From Antitrichia curtipendula (taxonomy: Eukaryota; Streptophyta; Bryopsida; Hypnales; Leucodontaceae), in NCBI GenBank assembly GCA_951230915.1, contig OX579641.1, forward strand, positions 7,998,001 to 8,062,000: a stretch of DNA of 64,000 bases. Direction: 5' to 3'. This document shows positions 20,861 through 33,189 of this stretch, piece by piece (position 1 is the first letter of the stretch; each line of letters begins with the position of its first letter). The notes under the pieces are model-generated. The model was not told the DNA's origin. It worked only from the letters and a program-made list of their open reading frames with translations, and did no database searches. Position numbers and translations under genes: made by a program.

Positions 20861-23220
20861 TGCTCTAGGGTTAGTACAATGACAAAAGAGTCTCAACAAT
20901 AAGTTAGTTCACAAGGATACCCCAAAGATAGAAAGACTTCCAAATAACACAAGAATATACACAAACACACACGAAGTGTGTACAAGGCAAGGTAGAAGGA
21001 CCCCCAAGGACCTTCAAAGCTTGAAATATAACAACAACCGGAGCCAAAAGTGCTCCAAAAACACCGTAGAGGTTTCTTGGCTAAAACGCCAAAAATCCCA
21101 ACATAAGTTGGACCCACGGACCCAAAACAAGAATTGGGGGTTATCTTGAGAGAAAAATGGGGACCTTAAATAGGTTTACAAGGCCCCACCTTCCCCTCAA
21201 GAGCTCTAAAGTAACCTTATCAACTTGGATTTTCATCCTCATCTTCAAAGATTTTCATCCTAATCCCTAAAAAACTACTTTTACCTATCTACGCTGGACC
21301 AACCTCCTAACTTTTGGAGAATTACTCCAATTGTCAAACGGATTGCACCATTGGCTCCAGATTGCCGTATTTAGTCCAGGATTCCCCTACCCCCCGTACC
21401 GAGGACAAAAAACCATCGTAGGCTAATTTAGTTTAAAAAACTAAACCGTGGTAAAATCCTAGATATTGGGGGTCTCCTATTTTGAGAAATGTAAATAGCT
21501 TAGGGTCTCCGGTAGGTGTGAGGGAGTCGGAAAAGACTCTTGGTTGACTTCGTTCCGCCGTCGTATGGTCCCGGAATGCCGGTCAACGTGGCGGGGACCC
21601 CGCCACGTGATTAATTCTCGAGGAATCTCGCCGGTTCGGGTACTTGCCGCTATCGGAATGTCGCGAAACTTCACGGAGCGCATTATTAACATAAAACAAA
21701 CTAGTCTAATTTTTAGTGAGATTTTCTGGCAACCTGGGTAATTTCCATGAAATTCCCGTTGGAGGTTACTAGGGTTGACCACCCGCAAAAGGTTCTTCTG
21801 CAAGTCGGAAGATGACGGGTTTTTTCACAGGACCTCTCATGGGGTCACATGAAAGATGTGCAGGTGCGTTTCCGTACCTGGCACAATTGGTCAGTGGAGA
21901 TGAATTGACTATTTCCTTGAGTTTATCGATGGTGCAGGAATCTTTTGCAGATAGAGGAATCTTGGCAAATCGATTTTGTCGTTGGACTCCTGGCATGGGA
22001 TTTACCCTAGGACACCATCCTTGGGCTATAGATTCCTCCACAGGCCCGGTCTTACGTTAGTGGCTCCTGCATGCTAACAATCGGGGTTTGGGGGAGTTTC
22101 TAAACTTAACTCTAGGACCCGACCTAGTGGCCTCGTTGTGGATCCCTCGGACCGACTTAGCCATGAATTGCCACATTCATGGTGGGATTTAGCCCTTTTG
22201 GGCCTATGTGACTTGAATCCTACAAATCTAACCGTTTCGTTCTTTCTACCTATTTTTGGGCCCGGTTTGGTGGGATTCTAAGTCTAAACACAAATCTAGA
22301 CCAAATACTATAATGGGTATGTTACAACCTTATTTTGGTTCTACACTCTTTTTATGGCTTTTTGTATATTTTTCTTAACTTTAAATTGCAAATTTCCAAA
22401 AAAATAATTCTACGAGTCCCAAGTGACAAATTCGGAGCTCACATAGCTGCGGCCAGAGGCCAGAGGCTTCACTTTCCAAGAAAAAAATCTTCACGACAAA
22501 TAGTTCATTTTTTTTTCCTAAAAAATTTAGTTTCTTATAAAAGTTATAGAATAGATCTAGTAGAAACTACAAGAAAGCAAGGAAGGAAAGAAGAGAAGTT
22601 TTACAAATCAACGTTTCAAACACTCAAATTCCTCATGCATCAACTAGAACTGTCAAAAAATTTAGAGGATGAAATGATGAGATTTGATAGAAAGAAGAAG
22701 GATTAGTAGGAAGAAGAAGTAGGAAGATACACAAAAAACTCTTTAAAAAAGAAACCAAAGATCATTGGAAGAAGTATTAGTGGCAAAATAGTCAACAAAG
22801 ACTATAGAACAGGTGTTAGAAATTCTCAAGTACTCAAAGTCAATGGTTAGAAAATTCAAAATAGGATAGAATAGTCTTAAAAAGAGGTGGAAACGGAAGA
22901 TTAGAAAAATAGAAAATTAGTTGAATTTGGCTTAGCCAAAAGTTTGTAAAAAACTCCAAAACTTATAATAAAGAAAAAATGGCACAAGCAGAGGATTTTG
23001 AGGAGGCTCAAAGGTACCACTACGATGAGCCATACCCTGAGGTATAATCCTAAACCTTTTATTTTATTTTATTTTCATGTTTAATTAGCAAGTCAATAAA
23101 GGCTGAAACTTAGAAATATGTGAAAATAATAAAACTTATAGTCAGATTAAATTTGAATTTAGAATCTAATAGTATAGGCTTAAGGATTCCCAAAAATATA
23201 AAATACATAAAAAACCCAAG
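20861..23220. other. No supported gene; small palindrome and unassigned ORFs
   Basis: At 21586-21608 ACGTGGCGGGG and its complement flank a single A, a perfect 11-bp inverted repeat. Open frames at 21812-22060 (plus) and 21769-22041 (minus) overlap on opposite strands and match no family I know. The GC-rich part ends near 22.3 kb, after which the DNA becomes AT-rich. Confidence 0.4.
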
Positions 23221-23770
23221 TTAACCCCTAAAAGCCCAAGGGGTTTGGACAAAACACAAATGTGTTATAAAATATAAGTTCTACAACTTTTTTGAAGTTT
23301 GCATTAAAATAAATAATGTGAAGCACAAAAAAAAGAAAATATCCATATGGTCAAAATTATAAAATTATTCTTAGATTCTCTTCAAATGAATTTTGAAGAT
23401 ATAACTTCAAAAATTCACCAAAAATACAATTTCTATCTTTAGCAATTGAATTTTTTTTTGATTGGTCAAAATTGTGGTTTCTATTGATTTGTGAAAAAAT
23501 GCATAAGATCCAGTAATGAAAACACCAAACACTTTCCCCAAATAGTAAGTTTTTCAACACTAGGCAATATTAGACTCTTTGTGCTATTTCTCTTATAGTT
23601 TTTGTTTGACCGTAGCGATCTTAGTTTTGAATATAAATATTGAAAGACAATCCAATCTCTTGAAAAAAAAAAAAAAAAAAAAAAATTGAAAAAAGTTTTT
23701 TTCTGCCCGAAAAATGTGCCCGAAGTTGGGCAGCGACCATAAAATGGTCGTTTGAGCGCTTAGGGGTTAA
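23221..23770. mobile_element. TTAA-flanked CCCCTAA-terminal element, copy A
   Basis: Begins TTAACCCCTAAAAGCCC and ends GCGCTTAGGGGTTAA, so both sides have TTAA and inverted CCCCTAA ends. It is 550 bp, AT-rich and without coding sequence, with a run of 23 A at about 23663-23685. Termini of this form are those of piggyBac-type non-autonomous elements. Confidence 0.65.
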
Positions 23771-25046
23771 AACAAGAAAGACATTAATAGATGAAGTTTT
23801 GAACTTAAAATGGATGAAACTTAGGGAATTTCATCCATAAGGAACAAAAAACAAAAACTTAGGTAGAATTAAAAACCTAAAGGTTAAAAGTAAGAAAGAA
23901 AGTGAATTCCAAATTATAGATTAAGATAAAACTACGGATGAAGTTTGAGAAGCCGATTAGCGATCAAACTTCATCCATCAATAACTTTGTGTAAAAAGGT
24001 TCAATTTCTAAGTGTAATATCAATTTAGAAAGCTAAAAATAATACCTACAAGAAAAAAATATGAAATTTCTAAATATAATAAATTAACAGAATTTGTCCA
24101 AAAACTTGATTATTTGTATTTTAAATTGTAATGTGTTGCACCTATTAAATATACCTAAGTACTATATAAAGATCCATTGCTTGGAAGGCGTAGTGGACAA
24201 ACACTTAGACACGCAATACCATCAAACATTAAAATTAAACAAGAACCTGGTTGTGTTTGGTTATTTACCAAAGTTAGATAGATAAACGTTCACACATGTT
24301 CACGCTACTTTGGCCTTGGAGTGAATTTACTTAGCAATAGAGTTTGAAATATGGCAAGATTCCTTATAGCATTGTTGAATGTTGTTGATCACATTAGAAT
24401 TGCACTACTCTAATACACACTAATTTTGTTAATCCAATCTGAGAGCTAAGGTTTCAAATTCAAGGGGTGTATATTGTACATACATGGATGTACATTGTGG
24501 TTCCATTATTCCTCTATGTACGCAAGCGTTTCTTTCACATATATTGCACAAACTCCACAAAAGTCGATGTCGTCAAGGTGAGTTCCAAATTACAAGAGCC
24601 TCACAAAATCATAAAATTAGGTCAAACAATTTAATCCAATTCATAATATGGATTCTCTCCAAATTCTCCCCATTTCTCCTACTTAACCCTCACTCCTTGA
24701 AATGAATTTCTTCCCAATCCTTCTCCAATTCTTCCACTCACCCCCATGTCTCTTTCCCTTCCATTTAGATTGCCATTTGCACCGACAATATGCTCGCCAT
24801 CCACATCACCAAACTTGCCAATTTCAAATACATGCCTACTTGTAAAGATCTAAGAATTGCTTGACACTTGGTGCAAATTCAAGAAAATCAAAGAATTTTG
24901 AACACATTGTTGCTTAAGTTGGGATATTTCTAGTTGTAAAATGAGATTGTATAGTTGGGTACAGGAACCTTACAAATTTTTCCCATGATTGTCACCGCTC
25001 CTCAATTTTCAGCCATGAAGCGGAGGCCGGGGTTTTAACTCATGGC
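23771..25046. other. AT-rich DNA, no gene seen
   Basis: No convincing coding frame or repeat structure. Confidence 0.5.
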
Positions 25047-25435
25047 GACCCCCTAGCTCTATTCTCTTTCACCACCGCTTATGCAATTATCAAATGTCCC
25101 TACATTGCTTCTACATTATCACTTGCACTATTGCACCTTTTTTCCGCTTCACTATCGAGATTGTTTCCATTTCATTTTGTTTCATTTTAGCTCGTTCGGG
25201 CTCCTTTGGAGGGGGGGCTTATATCTCCTGTGTGCATTTAATTCCTGGTGACCCCCTAGCTCTATTCTCTTTCACCACCGCTTATGCAATTATCAAATGC
25301 CCCTACATTGCTTCTACATTATCACTTGCACTATTGCGCCTTTTTTCCGCTTCACTATCAAGATTGTTTCCATTTCATTTTGTTTCATTTTAGCTTGTTC
25401 GGGCTCCTTTAGAGGGGGGGCTTATATCTACCGCA
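25047..25435 (+). repeat. 203-bp tandem duplication, about 1.9 copies
   Basis: The sequence starting GACCCCCTAGCTCTATTCTC at 25047 is repeated from 25250 with only a few substitutions, through GGGGGGGCTTATATCT. Open frames across it are duplicates of each other and not genes. Confidence 0.9.
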
Positions 25436-25599
25436 TGCTGGGGTCACTCCTTGACTACTACAAGCCTTATGGCTCAATTATCACCTTGCACCCTTCTTGT
25501 TGGTTTTATGATTGTCTAAGCTCAATTCATCATGGAAGCTTATCAATTTTTTTTTCCCAACAAATTGTACTTCTGAAAATGTATACTAAAACTTTAAGC

Positions 25600-26545
25600 A
25601 ATCAAGAACAAACTCTCATAGTTGACATGCAATTGATGGCATCAAATGTAAAGACATTGCAAAATTACTTAAAATGCCAAAAAACAAAGTCAATGACATT
25701 TGAAATTGTCTATATAGGCACAACAAGATTTGGGTCGTGTAATCAATCATGACTGCCAACAAACTCTCGCCATGCTTGCAGACAATTTCCATGTCCATCA
25801 AAATACTATAGGAAAATATATCCGCAGACTGGATTTCAAGAATAGAAAAGCTCAAAACAAAACTCATCTCAATGTAGTTCAACATGCAAAAAGGTTGGCA
25901 TTTGCAAATAAGCATCGTCATTGGACTGAAGAGGATTAGAAAAATGTTATTTGGACAAATAAATCTTCATTCAAACTAGAAAAAACCTCTCACCAAATTA
26001 GAATCTAACGGAATTGCGGAAGGCTCATGAGGTGTATGCTTTCCAATGTTTAGCCCCACATTTAAGCCCGGTAGATCATTAGTTATGGTTTGGAGGGCAT
26101 TCACTAGGTTTGAAAAAAGGTCTATAGTCATAATGCTAGAAGGGAAAAGAACAACAATAGATTTTGTTCACAATGTGTACGAGGGCTTGAGTGGTTGTTT
26201 TTTATGCATGATGATCTAGAGCAGCTCCTGCTTATAGAAAGATGGTACTTTGGTGCATTATAGCAAGTTTTCGAAAAAATGGAGGAAAGCTCATGGTATA
26301 CGGAAGCTAGATTGGCCTACAAATTCACCTAATCTAAATCCCATCGAGAACCTGTAGAAGATACTAAAGAGTTGATGTGCCACCACAATTAACCAAAGAA
26401 TAAACAAGACATAATACATATAATTCAAGTAGTATGGGATGAGGTATCCATGGAGCAATTGCAAAAGCTCATTGCAAGTATGTCCAATCGAATACAAGTT
26501 GTGATTTTGGCAAGAAGTGGAAGTACTAGATGGTAGGTAGTGTAT
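25600..26545 (+). pseudogene. Tc1/mariner-type transposase, decayed
   Basis: Fragments in order across frames and stops. About 25630-25705 gives an N-terminal helix-turn-helix (KDIAKLLKMPKNKVNDI). 25755-25940 gives the second DNA-binding segment and linker (NTIGKYIRRLDFKNRKAQ, then HAKRLAFANKHRHWTEED). Then comes WTNKSSFKL in the catalytic core; the first Asp of the usual W-x-DE is Asn here. About 26300-26350 carries the hallmark WPTNSPNLNPIENL, and 26435-26535 the C-terminal LQKLIASMSNRIQVVI and ARSGSTRW. These are family motifs of Tc1-like cut-and-paste transposases that insert at TA. Several stops and frameshifts make it nonfunctional. I could not define the terminal repeats. Confidence 0.85.
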
Positions 26546-27509
26546 AGACCACATCCAAATTTTATTGTGGACCAGTAGCACTTGCAAACTGGTTGAAAGG
26601 CCTCTCTATAATCTTCATCCAAAAGTCCACAACCAAATTTTTGTTCCATAGGGAGAATTTCAGAAGATGGATTTATGACCAAGCAAGCTTGTAGATAAAA
26701 AATGAGTTTTGATTCAGCCCTTCAATAGCAGCAACTATAGAAGTTGTAATATATATACAATCATTGCCAAAATTGGTGGTGCCCAAAGTTACCAATTCTT
26801 TACAATAGAAAGATCAAATCTTGTTCTTCAAAACGGAGCTAGAATGAATGAATCCCATTTTTTAGTGAGAGAGAGCCAGCTTGTAGTATTAGTTGATGAG
26901 TTAATAAATGATGTAGGGCAAAATCATCTAATAATTTGTGCACAATATGAAAATGCATTAAAAATCACAACTGACGCATTTCTTGATTCTACTCTTATTT
27001 GTGAATTGCAACAACTTGGATTACCCAAAGGTGATTAATTTTTAAAGTATCTTTTTTATAGGACAATTGTTTTTACCACTTTCATATTTTTTACATAATC
27101 ATTTTGAAGATTATTGATATCTATGACAATCACATTGACTATAGTGCAATAGAAAGCATGTTAACCAAGACACAACCACAAAAGATGTTAAGGCCAATAT
27201 TTATCACAAACTTTCATCATTTCAAGCTTTCCAATTCCAAGAAACATTCAAATTACATGATGATTGGGAGGAACTATCCTTCAAACACACACAAATTTTA
27301 ATTTAAGAAATGGAGAATATTACAACTAAACTTGTGTTAGAGACGACCAATACTTCAATCTCTAGCTACCTACAAGAAGACATTGTAGAGATTCCACCCC
27401 ATCCAAAAAGATCCACTCACTAAGAATTCATTAAAAATAATTTAAAAACATTCTACATAACAATATTGCACCTATGTAGTTATTTTTAATGTTCTAGAAA
27501 TAAAAACTA
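26546..27509 (+). other. Unassigned; one open frame of unknown origin
   Basis: Plus frame 26709-27038 (109 codons) has a protein-like stretch (RESQLVVLVDELINDVGQN, AQYENALKITTDAF). No family is recognised. It lies just beyond the Tc1 pseudogene and could be decayed transposon or chance. Confidence 0.2.
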
Positions 27510-28324
27510 TTAACCTCTAAAGTCCCATTGTCCCCTTGGGAGACAAAAAAGATTTTGTGCAGGCTCCTATGGCCTCAATATTAATTAGTGTCTAGGAACA
27601 ATAATTATGGCATAAAAAGTCCTTTTTTTAATGCAGTGGACCTAAACCTTATCTCACAATTTTTTTTTATAAATTGTGTCTCATATATTATAATTTTATA
27701 TATGTAGGAAGCTTTGATTCATTCCATTTGGACTTATTATGTAAAAGCTATGGACATTCTTATTTTTCTGATAATTAGAGCATTTTCTTGAAAAAATAAC
27801 TTATAGGATTCATTTCTGAATGCAATTTTCACAATTTAAAAAAAAATGTTTGACAAGGTTAAACTTGTTTGCTAGAATGGTTTCACCATTGGCATTATTG
27901 TGTTTTAATCCCATCTTAGAGCTATTAACAATTTAGTTTTTCTATAAATCTTGGACCTACTTCTTCTTAATAATTTTTTAAAGAATGAAAATTAAGCAGC
28001 TTAAAATAAAAATAAAATCCTAGCCTATTTCATATCAATTCTTCAACACTATTTTTTTATTAATTCAAAGTCCATAGTGAAAAAAAAATTCCACTAATGT
28101 CGATCAAAGTCATTTGAAATTGCAGGCCAATGTTCAAAAAAACTTATTTTTTCAACTTTGAATGCTAATATCTTCCAATTTGTACATTTAAAATCCATTA
28201 AATTTTTGCTACATGATCTCAGATAAGTAAAGTACAAGATCCTATAGTTATATTCTAAAATAAAGTATTTTTTTGTTTTCTTGGATGAATGCAGTATAAA
28301 TGACCTTGGGACTTTAGGAGTTGA
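27510..28324. mobile_element. TTAA-flanked CCCCTAAAG-terminal element, copy B
   Basis: Begins TTAACCTCTAAAGTCCCA and ends TTGGGACTTTAGGAGTTGA; the right TTAA is mutated to TTGA. About 815 bp. It contains the family block AATGCTAATATCTTCCAAT near 28163-28181 and TGATCTCAGATAAG about 55 bases later. Confidence 0.65.
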
Positions 28325-29960
28325 TGAAATCCATTAGTCTTTATAGTAGATCCATTTTTCTTCCATACATTATATGATTTTGTAGATGACACTCTAGGGT
28401 TGTTTGGACCTTACAAGGTTGAGAACGCTAATTGACTACTTTTTCACCTTATAGACATTTCCATTTAGAGTTGAATGACTTCATCGTGTAATTAGGTTTC
28501 AAACCTACCATAATTAGATAATGGCAATCAAGGACATGGTTATCAAAAATAGTGGATGATTTAGTTACTACTAAACTACTTGGTAGTAAGGTAGGTACTA
28601 ACATGAAGATAATTCATAGATCACCATAGCCTAGATTGGCTTTATTGGAGACATTACCATATATAATGTCAACGAAAAATGCTTTTTAACTAATCATCAA
28701 AATTCAATTCTTCTAACATATATTTTAGAACCTAATTTGCAAAGCCTAACTAAAAAATCTTAAAAATTACATAGTCTTTGTTTTGCCATCAAATTTCAAT
28801 TGTTGATCTAAAGTACGCTAAAAGTTTAAAACAATCAAGTTCTAGGTTTCAAAATTCAACATTATGCTTTGACCAAAATTAAATTTGTACTTTTGAATCT
28901 CACTGGCTATAGATCTTCTAAATCATTTTTCTATTGAATTTTTAGTGGTAGAAAAAAATTCCAACTATTATGGCTCCTCATCATCTTCCTCTCAATCATG
29001 GAAACTCAACCACGTCAATTTTAAAATCCTATGTTGGTAATATGCATTACAAAAGGAGATGCTAAGGAAATTACAAAAATTGTTGTTTATGTTTATTGTT
29101 TAAAGAGAGCCTAAATAGCTATTTGAATTTTAGATTGCAAAGAGAGATGTTAGAACACTACATTAATTGTTCTTCACTAGTAGAAAGGTGGTCTTAAGGA
29201 ACCAAGCTATAGTGTGAAAATATGGTTCACTAGAGGGTCATTTGGGCACTAAGCTAGTACCCTAATGGGCCATTGGATTGTGCTCTCACAGTGTAGTTTG
29301 GTCTCTAGAACCACCTTTCTCCAATTGCTTCTTAATTCAATCATATGTCACTTAACACCAACCTATTTTGAATTATGCATAACTTTTAAGCTTTTGTGTA
29401 CACGGCAACCAAGTCCAATTTCATCCATTCAATGTCTTATAATTTTAATATTAATTTTTTTAACTTTACGTTGTATGGATTTTATAACTCTTTTATTGCA
29501 AATATTTTATAGGCCATAGAAGCATAATATATTTTAATTCAAACAACAACTTTTCAAATATAATGGAAATCTTCAAAGTGAACTCAATATAATTATAAAT
29601 TACATAAAAATCTTTTTAATATATATATAGAGAGAGAAAGAATTTTTTTTGTTTTTTATTTAATTACAGATTTAAAAATAAATAAAATAAATAATATTCA
29701 ATTGAAAATCAATTTTAGGCTAAAGTTTATGAATGTTTAGTTTCAAAATTTATTTATAAATATTGGTTAGTACAATGGATACAATCTTTGAATCAATTCA
29801 TCAAATATGCTTGCTTTGGGGCATAAAGTTTGTTTAAGCTCAAGAAAATGTTTGTTTAAGCTCAAGCTTCTAAAGGATTCCAAGGAAAAACAAATATTTT
29901 GGATAGGTGACGGAGGAATCATGCCTTAGGCACCAACCTTATATTGCACTTGTAAATTTT
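28325..29960. other. AT-rich DNA, no gene seen
   Basis: No supported coding sequence or clear repeat. Confidence 0.5.
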
Positions 29961-30960
29961 TTAAACTATGCCAACCTTTAGAGCTCCCAAGGGGCTTCTT
30001 GATGTCCAAAGGGTATTATGAGGGTGATGGGGTCGTGATACATACACACATATACAAAAATAAAAATAAAATAAAAACGATAGTTTTAAACCCTCGACAC
30101 TCCCAAAGGACCTTTTGATTTTGTAAAAAAAAATAATAATTAAAAAAAAATAAAAATAAAGAGTTTTGAGAGTCCCAAACCCGAGATGGGGATCTTTTGA
30201 TACCAAGAGGGGATTTTCAGGGGAGACGAAGTCACAGAAAAAATATTATGAAATAAAAATAGAAAGTTTTCAAATTCCAAACCCCGAGGAGCCTTTGGAA
30301 GTTAGGAAATTTAGAACAACAAAACAAAAATTAGTTTCTTTTTTAAATATTTGAAAGTTCCAAATTTTGAACTCCACAAAGAGTTCCTTGGTACGAAGAG
30401 TTTTTTTTGTTTCTTATGGTGTGTGTATGATGGACTTGCAAAATTTAAAATTAAAAAATAAATAAAAATAAAAATAAATAAATAAATAAATAAATAAAAT
30501 AAATAAATAAATAAAAAATATATATATATATATATATATATAAAATAAAATAAAATTTGAGGATTTAAAACTTTGGGCCCCTTGAAAGTCCTCTCGATAC
30601 CTAAAGAGGTTTCTGGAGGTAATGAAGTTGTGACAAAAATAAATAAAAAATAAAATTTGAATTTTTTTTTTAAGCTCTAAACTCCAAATCTTCCAAAGAA
30701 CCCCTCCATTCCAAAAGAGTTTTATAGGAATGATGGAGTTGTGACAATAAATAAATAAATTTAAATTTTTCTGAAAATAAGAAGTTTTGAGAGTCCCAAA
30801 CTCTAAAGCCCTCAAGGGGCCCACTGGTGTTGATAAAGTCATGACCAAATTTAATTTTTTAATTTTTAATTTTTAAAATGAATTTTTTTGTAAATCTCAA
30901 TTTCCAACACAAACACACACACCAAGAGTCCGAGACTTCTTGGTGCTGAGAAGGGTCTTT
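29961..30960. repeat. Degenerate tandem array with embedded AAAT and TA microsatellites
   Basis: Several diverged units, each with a word like TTTTGAGAGTCCCAAACTC, then CAAGGGGCCTTTTGATACC, then GGAGTTGTGACAAAAATAAATAAA; unit length is roughly 100-150 bp. (AAAT)n lies at about 30443-30515 and (TA)n at about 30520-30542. The long minus-strand open frame across the AAAT tract is low-complexity. Confidence 0.7.
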
Positions 30961-32244
30961 GATTCTCTAAGGATAATGGAATTGCAATTGAGAAGAAAAA
31001 GAAATAGACATGATGTATGAACAAGGTGTTTGAAGAAAATTTAGATTGTTCCAACCCTATTCTAGATCAATTGACAAATTATCTTAAATTTATCAGTTGT
31101 AAAGATCATAAATTCCTAAACCATAGTCATAGGTCCAAATCCAAAAAACACACTAAATACCTTACAAATTTGAGGCTTAGAGTCTCTCAGACTTTCAATC
31201 TCCTGTTCTAAGGATCACAAAATAGCACACCCGTAAGATGACATTTGAAGAATCTTTAGTAGAACACAAAACTGACGGTAGTTCAAATTTTCAAGAGATG
31301 TATTATAAAATGGAAATTTGAAGAATATTTTAATAATGAAATTTACAAAAAAATTGTATATAATAAAATAAAGATCCTACTTAACATACTAATCAACTCT
31401 TCATTAATTCACTAATGGAAAAAATGCACATACTTTTAGAGATACTATCTAGCAAGTTTTTGAATTTGATTGAATTATGTATAGGTTTTTTCTAATTTGT
31501 AACATATAGCTCTCAAGAGATTTCTAATCCGAATAAGATGTAGGCCGCTATAACCAAAATATCACAAAATACCCTAATTATTGGACCACTTGAGGTATAT
31601 TCTTCAATTCTACAGTGTAGAAAATCATCCATCGACCACTTTTTGGCCTTTGTATTCTTACATGGTTAACCTTGTGAGGAAATGGCAAACCTAGAAGGTT
31701 TTGCAGATGACTTTACTATTAAGTGTAGAAACAATAATCAAAATATTTTGGTGACTACCTTGGTCATGGAGAATTAGGTCCTTCTAAGATTAACCCTATT
31801 GTAATGGATTCTTTATTGTGATTGCATAGGACCAATACACCTAAAATCATGAAGAATTACCATTTGATGGAAAATGATACACATAGTGAACAAATTGGTA
31901 GTGGATTACTTTCACATGCTGCAAGAAAAAGTAGACAAGTATAACAAACAACGAGAATGGTGAGCACAATATAGAATAGAAATTTTGATAGAATAAATGG
32001 TCAAAAAAGTGCGATCAACAATCATGAAGAAGTCAAAGTTCAAGGCACCAAGTATAAATATGCATGTGCCAATTATAGATCCCTGTATGAGGAATCTATA
32101 CTAGAAAAAAAATTAGATTAAAGAAAAAAAAATTGAAAGTAGGAGATTATGATCTTAAAATGTACTATAAAACAAAATGTGAATTCTTTGTTTCAATGAA
32201 GGTCTTATTCTTTTATTATGGCTTATCACAATATGTGAAACTAT
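30961..32244. other. AT-rich DNA, no gene seen
   Basis: No supported feature. Confidence 0.5.
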
Positions 32245-32450
32245 TACTATAAGAAACCTATGTTTTAGGTGATGGATTTTAGGTGACATCCAATGTAATA
32301 GCCCATGTTACGTTAGACATCGATGTTACATTGGATGTCACTATTGACATCATTTTTAACATCTTGATGTCCAAAGTAACATAAAAACATGAGCTATCGC
32401 AATGGACGTCATCTAAAATCTGTCACCTAAAACACGGGGTTCTTATAGTG
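32245..32450. mobile_element. CACTA-like MITE with long terminal inverted repeats
   Basis: The left end TACTATAAGAAACCTATG and the reverse complement of the right end CACTATAAGAACCCCGTG share TGTTTTAGGTGA next, and similarity continues for about 80 bp, so most of this 206-bp element folds back on itself. The terminal CACTATAAGAA is CACTA-type. No clear 3-bp target duplication (TAT/CAT). Confidence 0.7.
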
Positions 32451-33189
32451 CATCCTCACTGGACATGACTGATGGAATGTCCCTAATAAGAATTTGACCT
32501 TAGATAATAGAAACAGTCCTACCAAAATGCTCCAATCATCTTCACCTTTGTTTTTCTTTAATCCCGCCTTTAAGAATAGGTTGAAGGTAGCTGCAACTGC
32601 AACAATCCAACATTGTAGTAGGAGTAAATTAAAAAATGTAAAGCCACCAAACAAGCATTCTTGCCTCATATGATGTAGTCATTTCCTTACTTAGTAATTT
32701 CCTTTTTTATGTGGCAACTTGGCATGTGTCAATGATCCATCCTCCATTAACTCCCCAATTATTTCTTCTAAGTTTACAATAGAAATGGCTTGAGCATGAA
32801 GAAGTTACAATGGATTGAACGGTTGTTGCTTATTTTGTGATAGACCATATTTTAGCCCAACCCCATTTCCAATCCACATATATGATGCTTTGAGCTATCA
32901 AAAATACATATTTTTTGTCTAGTACCATTGAAAATGGCTCTTGTATATTTGAGCCAAACTTCCTTTTGTGAAAAATCAAGGATCCCCCCTAGTAAAGAAC
33001 ATGAATCAAAGTTTAGAAAATGACTAGAAAGAACACTCACTTGAAAACAATGCAATACTTAGTCTCTTAGACCACAACATCTTTTTCAATACCATTGAAA
33101 AAGATTGCATATAATTTCTAAGAAAATCTAGATAAAACATTCTTTCAAAGAGAATACAACATGCGGAACAATACATAGAGTACGTCCTA
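32451..33189. other. AT-rich DNA next to piggyBac pseudogene
   Basis: No supported gene; may include decayed 3' sequence of the piggyBac element. Confidence 0.4.

Noticed and set aside
25094..25752. Two similar plus-strand open frames
   Set aside because: They are the same sequence twice because of the 203-bp duplication; no protein family and no start context.
30414..30848. Minus-strand open frame of 144 codons
   Set aside because: It runs through AAAT and TA microsatellites and encodes only I, F, Y, L repeats.
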